Notes: generated by a model not told the origin, from the sequence alone. Positions 14,309-21,532 are shown, numbered from the stretch's first letter. The stretch is DNA of 40,482 bases from Atopobium sp. BS2 (GCF_000565075.1 NZ_JDFG01000001.1:1-40482); one strand, 5' to 3'. A program made the numbers and translations.

Positions 14309-14464
14309 CTAAAAACCTGCAATTGCGGTTACAGCCAACAGAATATTTTGACCAATCGCATAATTCACGTCATAGACAACATCAGCTTGAACATCTCTAG
14401 AATTGCTCGATTCAATCCTATTGATGTACTCAAATGTGGGCTTAGAATACTCTAGTTTTTTCAT
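14309..14464 (-). CDS. 51-residue peptide, candidate RiPP or bacteriocin precursor
   Basis: ATG at 14464 with GGGAG six bases upstream opens a 51-codon frame. The N-terminus MKKLEYSKPTFEYINRIE has the MKKxxYxKPxFE look common to leader peptides of ribosomally made modified peptides. After a polar stretch (SSNSRDVQADVVYDVN) the C-terminal third is hydrophobic: YAIGQNILLAVTAIAGF. There is no Cys and no GG processing site. No modifying enzyme or peptidase gene lies within the window, so either an unmodified hydrophobic peptide, a signalling peptide or a precursor matured in trans is possible. It lies between an XRE regulator gene and a three-TM protein gene on the same strand. Assignment is from composition and context. 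Confidence 0.55.
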   Translation of the reverse strand: MKKLEYSKPTFEYINRIESSNSRDVQADVVYDVNYAIGQNILLAVTAIAGF

Positions 14465-14569
14465 AGTTGGCTCCCTTAATATCGTTGTCTAGTAAATGAA
14501 TGTTATTGCCATCTATCAAATCTACCTCTATGTCACATCCTTGGTTTATATTCCCAATCATTAGGGATT

Positions 14570-14613
14570 GAACTGCCTCCCATTTCTTATGTCCAAGAAA
14601 TGGGAGGCAGTTC
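14570..14613 (-). repeat. 44-bp palindromic element, copy 1
   Basis: A perfect 19-bp stem (arms 14570-14588 and 14595-14613) with a 6-base loop ATGTCC on the plus strand. The outer arm reads GAACTGCCTCCCATTTCTT. A second copy lies at 40264-40307 in the opposite orientation with one base pair exchanged (G-C here, A-T there). It is upstream of the peptide gene and downstream of the XRE gene. There is no U run, so it is not a standard terminator. Confidence 0.9.
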
Positions 14614-14615
14614 TT

Positions 14616-14645
14616 AAAAGATGTGCCTCTTTTAAGAAGCACATC
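14616..14645 (-). terminator. Possible terminator of the XRE gene
   Basis: On the minus strand GATGTGC (14645-14639) and GCACATC (14626-14620) pair around a 12-base loop, followed by TTTT. The loop can alternatively form a 9-bp stem, CTTAAAAGA (14613-14621) with TCTTTTAAG (14628-14636), so two structures compete. Confidence 0.45.
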
Positions 14646-14681
14646 CTACACAAGGTCTCTTATGTTAAACATGAACTAAAG

Positions 14682-14909
14682 CTATCGATACGTACGCAAC
14701 GCTTCGATAAGTTCGGAAGCTTCTATACCTAAGGCTTCGGCAAAAGAAAAAACTTCTCCGAGTTTAACGCCACGCTCGCCTGATTCAACCTTTGATATGA
14801 ATGCTTGATCTCCAGCAAGGTGCTCAGCAACCGCCTCTTGAGTAAGACGTTGCTTCTTTCGCAAATCGCGAAGACACTGGCCCACTAATCTGTTAGATAT
14901 CTGCTCCAT
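14682..14909 (-). CDS. XRE-family HTH regulator
   Basis: A 75-residue Cro/CI-type DNA-binding protein consisting only of the helix-turn-helix domain: LRDLRKKQRLTQEAVAEHLAGDQAFISKVESGERG (about 13-47) contains the scanning and recognition helices, and GVKLGEVFSFAEALGIEASELI completes the five-helix bundle. There is no sensor domain. The ATG at 14909 has no recognisable Shine-Dalgarno, so translation may be leaderless or weak. An inverted repeat (14935-14957) just upstream is a probable autoregulatory operator. It may control the downstream peptide and membrane protein genes, separated by a palindromic element. Confidence 0.9.
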   Translation of the reverse strand: MEQISNRLVGQCLRDLRKKQRLTQEAVAEHLAGDQAFISKVESGERGVKLGEVFSFAEALGIEASELIEALRTYR

Positions 14910-14934
14910 AAATGCAGCGTAAAACTATCAACTC

Positions 14935-14957
14935 AAATATGCCAAAATCGCATATTT
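14935..14957. promoter_or_regulatory. Candidate operator of the XRE regulator
   Basis: AAATATGC (14935-14942) and GCATATTT (14950-14957) form an 8-bp inverted repeat with a 7-base centre, 26 bases before the XRE start codon. The 15-base centre-to-centre spacing suits a dimeric HTH protein. Confidence 0.55.
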
Positions 14958-14960
14958 TCT

Positions 14961-15000
14961 TAAAAAAGAAATTCTCCCCGACAAGTTCACGGGGAGAATT
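14961..15000 (-). terminator. Terminator of the DUF2207 gene
   Basis: An 11-bp stem (AATTCTCCCCG at 14970-14980 with CGGGGAGAATT at 14990-15000) is followed on the minus strand by TTCTTTTTTA. It closes the transcription unit that ends with the DUF2207 gene and insulates the XRE gene. Confidence 0.88.
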
Positions 15001-15050
15001 AAAACCTTTAAACGTAGCTTCTTGTGATGTTTATTGAAGCGCTTATGGCA

Positions 15051-17033
15051 TTAGAAGCCACCACCGCCGCCTCCGCCGCCGAAGCCGCCACCGCCGCCTC
15101 CGGAGAAGCCGCCACCAAAACCGCCGCCAGAACTTGAATTAGAAGAAGCGAGCGCTGCCGTGGAGACAGAATGAGCAGCTGTAACACTCTTGGTTACGCT
15201 CTCAATTGCATTGGTTCGCATGCCATTTCCATAGTAATACCAGCTATAAACAGGCATAAACTGAGGATCTTTGAGCATCTCTGGCATTGCAACTTTCAGC
15301 TGCTCGATAACCTTATCCGCAACACCAAGCGCAACTGCCATAACCAGAAGCCTATTCCAAAGAATGACGTCAGTAGGGATTGCTTCATGTAGATTGGTGA
15401 ACTCAGTAAGCCACTTTCTTAGCGCACGAGTCTTAGCAAGCGTCTCAACACCCTCTCTGTTCATCAAATCAAACGAGCCAATGTTTACAAGTGCAACAAG
15501 ACCGGCAATGACAAGAATGAACAGATGTAGTAGTAGATTGGCAAATGAAACATCAGCCATAACACCCATGAAGAATGCAGCAGCTGCAACAAGAACATCA
15601 ACAGCAATCAGAGCACCAAGAATTCCCTTACCGTGGAATGGAATCTTATTTGTTCCATACTTAGCAGCATAGCTAAGCTTGATGGGGCTCTCCCAAGACT
15701 CATATGCCTTATTAAAATCTTCTGGATGTGATGAAGCATATTTGCCAATTTGCTTCATAGTAACAGTGGTGTTTACCGCTCCAGATTCTCCGGCCTTATC
15801 AAAGATTAACCTCATTGCCATGATATCAATCTTATTTGACAGTGAACTGCCAGGGTAGAAAGGCTGCTGGCTTTCTGAAAGGTCTTGAACCTTTGTAAGA
15901 CAGTAATCAGACTTCTCCATACCAAGGAAGTTTGTACTAACCGTCTTATTCAAGCTAATGTACTTTGAATCCGAAAGGTGCATAAGGGTTGCTGTCAGAG
16001 CGTCTCCCTTAATCAGCTCACCGTTGTAAAGCATAGAAAGAACTGCCGGGTGATCATTAGATGGAACATCTCTGTAGTAAAGGTCATTAAACTGAGGAGC
16101 CATTACCTTTTTGTATTGAATACGCAGCAAGATTGCTGCTACAACGGTGATAGCTGCAAGTACTAATGGCGCATAAAGAATAAGAGCTACCTGAGTTTTT
16201 GCAACATCACGCTTGTGATTTGCTTCATCCGCCCACGCTTGTTCCTCAGACAAGATGCTGCTCAGTTTATTCTGCTGAATAGGAGCTAGCCCAGAAACCC
16301 AATCGCTTGGGAATGTAATACGAGCTTCCGCAAATTCATCAGTTCCTACACCAGGAACTTTGTAGACAACTGCATTGTTGGTAATTTCAACATTTGCATC
16401 TAGTGGACCATGTCCCCAGGCGCGAACAGTATCTCCGGCAACTATAGACTGTCCTGATGGGACAGGAAGATGAATAGTAGCAGTGACATTTCGAGACTCA
16501 GAATCCCAGCCATCAGATACAAACTTCCAGTACAACTCCGCGGTATCCGACCAGTTTGTTACAACATTAGTAATGTCATACTCGATAGTGATATGTGCTG
16601 ACTCATCATCATGCGCTGAATAAATCTTTAAGTTCAACATGTTGTTTGATTGAGTTGGAACATAATACTCATCTGAGCTGGAATTATTTCCACTAGAGTC
16701 TTTACTATAAATCTGACGAGTTCCTTGCCTATCCTGAACCTTAACTGAAGTAATGTTTACTTCAACGTTCTGTCCATTGTATTTATTCTTTCCAACTGGA
16801 AGATTCCAATAGACACCATGAAAACTACCATTGAAATAGAACGTACGAGTTTCTACGACATGCAACGTTCCGTCTTTTTGAACCGTCGCATCAATATTTA
16901 CCGTATCTATTGAAAGGTCGCGCGCAAATGCTCTTGCAGGCGTAATTAAAAACGCAACAGCCAAAAGCATTATGCAAAGCGCAATCTTTACAAACTGGCT
17001 CTTTTTAGAAGAGCGAAGCGAGACTTTATACAT
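15051..17033 (-). CDS. DUF2207-domain membrane protein with Gly-rich tail
   Basis: A 660-residue surface membrane protein. A signal peptide (about 1-39, ending ARAFA) precedes an extracytoplasmic beta-rich DUF2207 region (about 40-260) with IDTVNIDATVQKDGTLHVVETRTFYFNGSFHGVYWNLP. A membrane segment (about 280-305), a cytoplasmic domain, two more membrane segments (about 470-525) and a C-terminal half follow. The protein ends in a low-complexity run of Gly and Phe (GGGFSGGGGGGFGGG), which is usual for this family. Function unknown; the family is suspected to act in cell-envelope processes. AAAGGAG stands five bases before the ATG. It lies 54 bases behind the last tad-operon gene with no terminator between, so it may be cotranscribed. 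Confidence 0.9.
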   Translation of the reverse strand: MYKVSLRSSKKSQFVKIALCIMLLAVAFLITPARAFARDLSIDTVNIDATVQKDGTLHVVETRTFYFNGSFHGVYWNLPVGKNKYNGQNVEVNITSVKVQDRQGTRQIYSKDSSGNNSSSDEYYVPTQSNNMLNLKIYSAHDDESAHITIEYDITNVVTNWSDTAELYWKFVSDGWDSESRNVTATIHLPVPSGQSIVAGDTVRAWGHGPLDANVEITNNAVVYKVPGVGTDEFAEARITFPSDWVSGLAPIQQNKLSSILSEEQAWADEANHKRDVAKTQVALILYAPLVLAAITVVAAILLRIQYKKVMAPQFNDLYYRDVPSNDHPAVLSMLYNGELIKGDALTATLMHLSDSKYISLNKTVSTNFLGMEKSDYCLTKVQDLSESQQPFYPGSSLSNKIDIMAMRLIFDKAGESGAVNTTVTMKQIGKYASSHPEDFNKAYESWESPIKLSYAAKYGTNKIPFHGKGILGALIAVDVLVAAAAFFMGVMADVSFANLLLHLFILVIAGLVALVNIGSFDLMNREGVETLAKTRALRKWLTEFTNLHEAIPTDVILWNRLLVMAVALGVADKVIEQLKVAMPEMLKDPQFMPVYSWYYYGNGMRTNAIESVTKSVTAAHSVSTAALASSNSSSGGGFGGGFSGGGGGGFGGGGGGGGF

Positions 17034-17087
17034 GGAAACTCCTTTATGTTACTTTCGCAACTCTTCTTAAAGGATACCACGTACTGT

Positions 17088-17360
17088 TTAATCTGCTGGT
17101 GAATATGAGTTATCCAGTTCAAACAAAGCAGGTGGCAGGCCTTTATCCCACTCCTCTCCTACTTCCTCAGAAAGCAAATACTCATCAGTTTCTATAAAGG
17201 GAAGGTTGGCAATTCTTTTATTTCTTGATACTTCGAGATTGCATACAAGTGAGCTTGGACCGCTGAAGTCTAGAAGGCACCCGTAACAAATTCTCATGTC
17301 CTGAAACAGCTTTTCTCCGCATCTGGGGCAAATTTTTACGGAGTAGTTTTCTATAGCCAT
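17088..17360 (-). CDS. Small zinc-ribbon protein at the end of the tad operon
   Basis: A 90-residue protein with a double-Cys zinc ribbon, CPRCGEKLFQDMRICYGCLLDF (about 11-32), followed by an acidic C-terminal region (EEVGEEWDKGLPPALFELD). No other domain is recognised. The ATG at 17360 follows AAGGAG by five bases; an in-frame TTG at 17378 overlaps that site. It overlaps the 3' end of the DUF192 frame by 143 bases in another frame. It may be a regulatory or assembly adaptor of the pilus locus, but this is only positional inference. Confidence 0.75.
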   Translation of the reverse strand: MAIENYSVKICPRCGEKLFQDMRICYGCLLDFSGPSSLVCNLEVSRNKRIANLPFIETDEYLLSEEVGEEWDKGLPPALFELDNSYSPAD

Positions 17361-17739
17361 AGCGACTCCTTCTTTCAACGTTGCTTTCTTCAGTACTTAT
17401 TTCTTGAATGAGCACTTTCTGACCAACCTCAAACCATGGGAAATCATCAACTGATGGTCTTTCAAATGTGCAATAAGCACCCGCGCAGCTATGAATTTGT
17501 TTAGGATGTACTCGTCTCCGAATTTTTAAAATTTCTCCGTGATCGTCTGCAAATGCGATATCAATCGGATACGTCATTCCAAAAGTATGAACTGAAGAGC
17601 ACCTTAGAAGTAAGACTGGAGGAGCTGTTATCTCGGTACCCAAAAGACCGACGAACTTTTCGAAGCCTCCTTGTAACAATTCAAAAATTTGCTCTGAATT
17701 AGGGACTTCTTCTATCGAAACCTGTACATTCATTTTCAA
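17218..17739 (-). CDS. DUF192 protein with an out-of-frame C-terminal extension
   Basis: Residues 1-110 fit DUF192, a small beta-barrel family of unknown function: LLLRCSSVHTFGMTYPIDIAFAD is the core signature, followed by GEILKIRRRVHPKQ and FEVGQKVLIQEIS. DUF192 proteins normally stop about here. In this frame 57 more residues follow, very basic (ERRSRYGYRKLLRKNLPQMRRK), produced by reading the zinc-ribbon gene in another frame. Removing one base in the A-rich AAGAAATAAG before codon 117 would give an immediate TAA. The extension is therefore probably a frameshift relic. The TTG at 17739 overlaps the stop codon of the upstream tadE-like gene and has GGGAG seven bases upstream; ATG at 17733 is the alternative. 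The gene sits in the tad operon. Confidence 0.7.
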   Translation of the reverse strand: MKMNVQVSIEEVPNSEQIFELLQGGFEKFVGLLGTEITAPPVLLLRCSSVHTFGMTYPIDIAFADDHGEILKIRRRVHPKQIHSCAGAYCTFERPSVDDFPWFEVGQKVLIQEISTEESNVERRSRYGYRKLLRKNLPQMRRKAVSGHENLLRVPSRLQRSKLTCMQSRSIKK

Positions 17740-18194
17740 ATCACAACTCCCGACTTATAGGGACTAACAACAATTGAAGTTGTATGGGTGAGGTACAGAG
17801 GAGACTCTAATGACACTAAGGGGAGACGCACAGTATGTGGCCAAGGTCTGTACTTTAGAGTTGCTTGATATTTAGGAAAAACAGAGACCATATTCCCAAT
17901 CCCCTCCTTTTCTCCCTCCATGGAGACGACAATGTCGCAATTGTCATCACATTTAAGAGCAGTTTTTATTTTCTGAGTTAAGTTTTCTAGCGTTCCTCCA
18001 TCCGTGGAATGACTGGAAGAAATTCCATGAGCAATGATTTGATCTGCCGCAACACGATCAAACTTTGAGCACATATCTGCAAACTTAAATAAATTGATTG
18101 CAATTAGAGCAACCACTAATACAACCGGAAGTACCAATGCAGTCTCAACAAACATTTGCCCTTTTTGGCAACAAAGAAATTTCATTTTTCTCAT
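17736..18194 (-). CDS. TadE-like pseudopilin
   Basis: A 152-residue protein with the TadE/TadG N-terminus: a short basic leader (MRKMKFLCCQK), then GQMFVETALVLPVVLVVALIAINLF, where Gly precedes the mature hydrophobic helix and Glu is at +5. A small extracytoplasmic domain with one CDDNC pair follows. Such minor pilins prime or shape the Flp pilus. The start codon overlaps the end of the large tadG-like gene by four bases (ATGA type), indicating translational coupling. It is the second TadE-like gene of the locus, 1.7 kb from the first. Confidence 0.82.
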   Translation of the reverse strand: MRKMKFLCCQKGQMFVETALVLPVVLVVALIAINLFKFADMCSKFDRVAADQIIAHGISSSHSTDGGTLENLTQKIKTALKCDDNCDIVVSMEGEKEGIGNMVSVFPKYQATLKYRPWPHTVRLPLVSLESPLYLTHTTSIVVSPYKSGVVI

Positions 18195-20248
18195 ATGCCA
18201 CCAAAAACTTTCTTAACATCAATTTCTAAAGGAATCTCAATATCAATGACAGGAATGGTCAGCTTTGCAATTGTGATTTTGTCAGGCAAATACTGGAGAG
18301 AAAACGCACCAAGTGAACGAGCTAAAGCAATTGGATCTGATGTATTAGGTATTTTCTGAACTAGTTCACGAATCGTTGATTCTTTCTCAAAGCCAGCTTG
18401 TTTCAAAACACTTTCTGTATTAACAAGAACAGGCTTCATTTGTCTTAAATCACTTGGCTCTAATCCAGCGTCAATAACTATTTGTTTCAAAGCACTCTGT
18501 AATTTGGAGCCGACACTTCCACCTGTTATTCCGTCAACGTTATCAAGAAATTCCGACAGCTTAGAAGACCAAGAAGTTACACCATCCCCATATGAGATTA
18601 AAAGAGATCCCCACAAGCTCATTACCTTATCTATGGTCTGTCCAATAAACCCTCCCCTCCTTTCAACCTGATCAAAAAAGCTTGAAAGAACGTTGTTTGT
18701 AGAAGAGCTGTCTGGAGCAAGCGTTGCTCCGGATATTGCATATCCTTCTGGGAGAAAAACTGACTGCTCAAGTGTTCCTAAACTTCCTTGAAATTCTGGA
18801 GATGAACCTCCTCTTCTCACAAATGAAATACATCCCCAAGCTCCTGGAGGACATAATCTGGGCCTAGCAACCTTTAGGGCATCAAGTGCTTTTTGAAATA
18901 TTCCAGTTGATTTATCTGCAGCTTCAGACAACTTTTTTCGCAAATCTTTTATTTGCTGACGTGATGATTCATAAACTTCAGACTCTTCGACTACGATTTT
19001 CCAGTAATACTCAAACCCGTTATCAATATTTGTCGAAGCAGAAGCCACTCTTCCCACATCGCTGCTCGTAAAATGACAATGTTGACACTCATGAACCGCT
19101 CCAGAATCTAAATCTTGTAGCGATGCAAATCCCGCGTTTTCTCCTGTTGCTCCTGGACAAGACCTATGAGCATGAATGGTTTTCTCGCCATTTTCATAGG
19201 TGCAAGGCCAAATAGGCTTTAGATACAGGTCTGTTTTCTTTGTCTCCTCTAAGTTATGTGGCAATCGAGGTAAATTCATATCGACCTCACCATCAGCTGT
19301 TTCTTTATAAAATCCTTTAGAAAGTTCCGTAAACGCAAAGTTGTAAAACGCTTTTCGTATAGCAGAATCACGTAATTCTTCTGCAGTGCTTCCATTGACA
19401 ATTTCTTGATCATATCGAGCTCTGTAATATGCTCTAGCTCGCTTTAAAGCGATACCGAACGTCCAAGAAGTTGGCGACGGGATAGATGGATTTATATCCC
19501 CAGAAAGACCAGCGAGATGCTCTGCTCTTTCACGCATAGAATACGGACCTCCACCGCAGTCTGCCTCCCACGCCCTCTTTTTAGATGTCTCTGCTTTACT
19601 TTGTAACTCTTCAATTTCTTTTGCTATCTGCTGTAATAGCTCGCTCTGTTCTTTTAATTCATCTGACGAAACGTCGCTATTTAAATGTCCAAAATCAGAT
19701 TGTGACTGAGCGGGAAATAAAAGAGCTGATCCCACGAAGTTACCCGCATCAGTAGAGTTCTTTTGTATACAAGAGCTCGCCGCCATTGCTGCAAAAACTG
19801 GAAGCATTTTTTCAGTTTCCTCTAAGCCTTCACAAGCTGAAGTAGCAAATTTTTTACGCGCTTCAAGTGTCTTAAAACCTGCATCACACAATTTAGAACC
19901 CGCTGAAGCTAAACCTGGAACACATGAAGCAACCAATCCGGCTCCAACACATAACAATCCTGATAACCCAAGACTCAAAATGCTTGCATCAATTACCTGC
20001 GCAATAGTTGTGTATTTAGCTACGACATTTTCTCCTGCCATAGAAGCCGCATCTGCTATTGACTGAGTTTTGTATGCTCTCGATGAAACCCAAGCGACCG
20101 ATACCAGTGCGAATACAAGCGCTAGACATACTAAAATCGCACTTGCAAAAGCGATTGACGTAATACCGCCTTTATCGTCTATAAACATGGAAAGTCCAAG
20201 CTTTATTTTCTTATGTTTATCCTTTCCAAAAGGCAATCCAATCCGCAT
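18191..20248 (-). CDS. Large TadG-like pilus protein with Ada-like Cys/His cluster
   Basis: A 685-residue protein with one N-terminal membrane helix (GITSIAFASAILVCLALVFALV, about 27-50) preceded by a basic leader, as in TadG-like proteins. A large extracytoplasmic region follows, with a coiled-coil-like segment (about 195-225) and many Ala/Ser. Around residues 349-392 lies a Cys/His cluster: HAHRSCP, then GFASLQDLDSGAVHECQHCHF. The spacing of HRxxCP, FxSL, G and CxxC resembles the small zinc fold known from Ada-type metal-binding domains. The C-terminus (IAKLTIPVIDIEIPLEIDVKKV) is a beta-rich repeat. Start chosen at the ATG at 20248 (GAGGG five bases upstream), which overlaps the upstream tadE by 32 bases; the ATG at 20188 is the alternative. 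Confidence 0.72.
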   Translation of the reverse strand: MRIGLPFGKDKHKKIKLGLSMFIDDKGGITSIAFASAILVCLALVFALVSVAWVSSRAYKTQSIADAASMAGENVVAKYTTIAQVIDASILSLGLSGLLCVGAGLVASCVPGLASAGSKLCDAGFKTLEARKKFATSACEGLEETEKMLPVFAAMAASSCIQKNSTDAGNFVGSALLFPAQSQSDFGHLNSDVSSDELKEQSELLQQIAKEIEELQSKAETSKKRAWEADCGGGPYSMRERAEHLAGLSGDINPSIPSPTSWTFGIALKRARAYYRARYDQEIVNGSTAEELRDSAIRKAFYNFAFTELSKGFYKETADGEVDMNLPRLPHNLEETKKTDLYLKPIWPCTYENGEKTIHAHRSCPGATGENAGFASLQDLDSGAVHECQHCHFTSSDVGRVASASTNIDNGFEYYWKIVVEESEVYESSRQQIKDLRKKLSEAADKSTGIFQKALDALKVARPRLCPPGAWGCISFVRRGGSSPEFQGSLGTLEQSVFLPEGYAISGATLAPDSSSTNNVLSSFFDQVERRGGFIGQTIDKVMSLWGSLLISYGDGVTSWSSKLSEFLDNVDGITGGSVGSKLQSALKQIVIDAGLEPSDLRQMKPVLVNTESVLKQAGFEKESTIRELVQKIPNTSDPIALARSLGAFSLQYLPDKITIAKLTIPVIDIEIPLEIDVKKVFGGI
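19178..19189 (+). repeat. Short dispersed word GGTTTTCTCGCC, inside the tadG-like gene
   Basis: Encodes GEKT immediately before the Cys/His cluster of the tadG-like protein. It is the only full copy within the tad operon. Confidence 0.8.
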
Positions 20249-20687
20249 AAGAACCCTCAATCCAATCTGGATACGTACTAGCAGATAAACTTGAATGCAA
20301 GACAATCCCTTGGTTATCCGTCTGACCTGCAAGGAATAAACACCAGCCTATTGGCGGCATCGCTGCCACATGACCCGTAATTTCAATCAAGACATCGTTT
20401 TCTTTTTTATCAATAGAGATATTCCAGTCCTCATCTCCACCCTTATGAAATAGAGGTATCTCTGGTATAGCCTTAAGTCTGCGTTTGATATAGGACTCTA
20501 TTAACTCAGTGTCAGAAGACGTTGTTGCTACTCTTAATCCTTCTGCACAGGCTCCATCCATAACTGTCTTTGTATAGAGAATGCAAACAGGTTCTACAAG
20601 CAATGCAATAATCATCAGAATAACGGGAAATAACAGCGCAGCTTCTACTGACGCTTGACCAGCATTCTGTTTAAAACGAGAGAACAT
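20217..20687 (-). CDS. TadE-like minor pilin
   Basis: A 156-residue protein opening with MFSRFKQNAGQASVEAALLF and continuing into a hydrophobic helix: the basic leader, Gly before the cleavage point and Glu in the first residues of the mature helix match TadE pseudopilins cleaved by a type IV prepilin peptidase. The C-terminal extracytoplasmic part has Cys residues that could form a disulfide. The ATG at 20687 overlaps the preceding pseudopilin gene by 17 bases; the Shine-Dalgarno is weak, so coupling to upstream translation is likely. Confidence 0.82.
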   Translation of the reverse strand: MFSRFKQNAGQASVEAALLFPVILMIIALLVEPVCILYTKTVMDGACAEGLRVATTSSDTELIESYIKRRLKAIPEIPLFHKGGDEDWNISIDKKENDVLIEITGHVAAMPPIGWCLFLAGQTDNQGIVLHSSLSASTYPDWIEGSYADWIAFWKG

Positions 20688-20919
20688 CTTTGGCTAAATC
20701 TAAAAGAGAGTCATGCATAGTATGTGAAGCAGCTTGAGTAGCCAGTTGAACAACTGCTCCATTTTGCACAAAGTGATATATCACACCAAGAGACGTAATG
20801 ACAATTAAGCACGAAAATAAAACTAGAGCATATTCAAGCGTTGCTTGTCCTTGTGTATTCTTAACACCTAGTTTGATTGCTCTAATAGATTCTTCGCATC
20901 TTGAGTGGATATGTGACAT
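20671..20919 (-). CDS. Flp/TadE-like pseudopilin
   Basis: An 82-residue protein with a 24-residue basic leader and TQGQATLEYALVLFSCLIVITS, closely resembling Flp pilin helices with Glu-Tyr at mature positions 5-6 (G|QATLEY). The region after the helix is short (about 35 residues). It may be a minor pilin or second Flp subunit. GGAGGG stands eight bases before the ATG at 20919, which lies inside the end of the previous gene (52-base overlap). Confidence 0.78.
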   Translation of the reverse strand: MSHIHSRCEESIRAIKLGVKNTQGQATLEYALVLFSCLIVITSLGVIYHFVQNGAVVQLATQAASHTMHDSLLDLAKDVLSF

Positions 20920-21332
20920 GTTGAGACCCTCCTTATCTCTCCTTGATCAGAAACAGTCACAAGTTCTGACCAATTTCCACCATTAACTAAACAGCCCCAT
21001 ACATTGCCGGCTATGTCTAAATATCCGGAATAAACAAGCACACAATCAGCTCTTTGCTGATAGCCCTCTAAAATACTCTGGGCTTCGTTTTGAATAGTTT
21101 CTTTACTATCTCTTTGCACGGAATTCTGTTTAAACAAATCTTCTGCTGCTGCATATGAGATTGGCTGTTCATTGGCTTTTTTGTCGTCTCTATTTTCATG
21201 AGTCTGCACATAGTCTGAGCTCGTATTTGATGAATGGTCCTGTTTTCTTGGTAATACGAGAAGTGCAGCAAATAGTAAACATACAGTGACAATAATGAAC
21301 ACAGAATAAGCAGCAGTGCTCTTTCTGCTCAT
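20868..21332 (-). CDS. Anchored extracytoplasmic protein of the tad operon, unknown
   Basis: I do not recognise the family. The 154 residues comprise an N-terminal membrane anchor (AAYSVFIIVTVCLLFAALLV, about 7-26), a polar linker rich in Asn, Asp and Lys, a helical stretch and a compact C-terminal part with three Cys (DCVLVYSGYLDIAGNVWGCL and STCHIS) facing outward. Its start ATGA overlaps the stop codon of the Flp pilin gene, so it is translated together with the pilin and may chaperone or modify it. Confidence 0.7.
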   Translation of the reverse strand: MSRKSTAAYSVFIIVTVCLLFAALLVLPRKQDHSSNTSSDYVQTHENRDDKKANEQPISYAAAEDLFKQNSVQRDSKETIQNEAQSILEGYQQRADCVLVYSGYLDIAGNVWGCLVNGGNWSELVTVSDQGEIRRVSTCHISTQDAKNLLEQSN

Positions 21333-21517
21333 AGAGAATTAATTCCCGATGTAATTGCTTCCCAAAGCTCAGAAATTTTACCTTTAAAAGCAATGATTGC
21401 GACAATCGCAATAACTACAAGTACGCCAACTAAAATTGCATACTCTGTAGTTCCCTGTCCGGATTCATCCTCTTTTAAGTCTCGAAGATACCTAAAAAAT
21501 TGATATAAATACATCAT
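21329..21517 (-). CDS. flp: Flp major pilin
   Basis: The 62-residue prepilin has a leader (MMYLYQFFRYLRDLKEDESG) and a mature part starting QGTTEYAILVGVLVVIAIVA, with Gly at -1, Glu at +5 and Tyr at +6: the diagnostic Flp motif cut by a TadV/CpaA peptidase. The mature pilin of about 42 residues is very short, as usual. AAAGGA precedes the ATG at 21517; a second ATG follows directly. The gene lies between tadC and an unknown anchored protein. The peptidase gene is not in this window. Confidence 0.93.
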   Translation of the reverse strand: MMYLYQFFRYLRDLKEDESGQGTTEYAILVGVLVVIAIVAIIAFKGKISELWEAITSGINSL

Positions 21518-21532
21518 CGTCTTTCCTTTCTC

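Noticed and set aside
14258-14455. 65-codon plus-strand frame in the peptide locus
   Set aside because: It is the complement of the 51-codon peptide gene, which has the better ribosome binding site and gene context.
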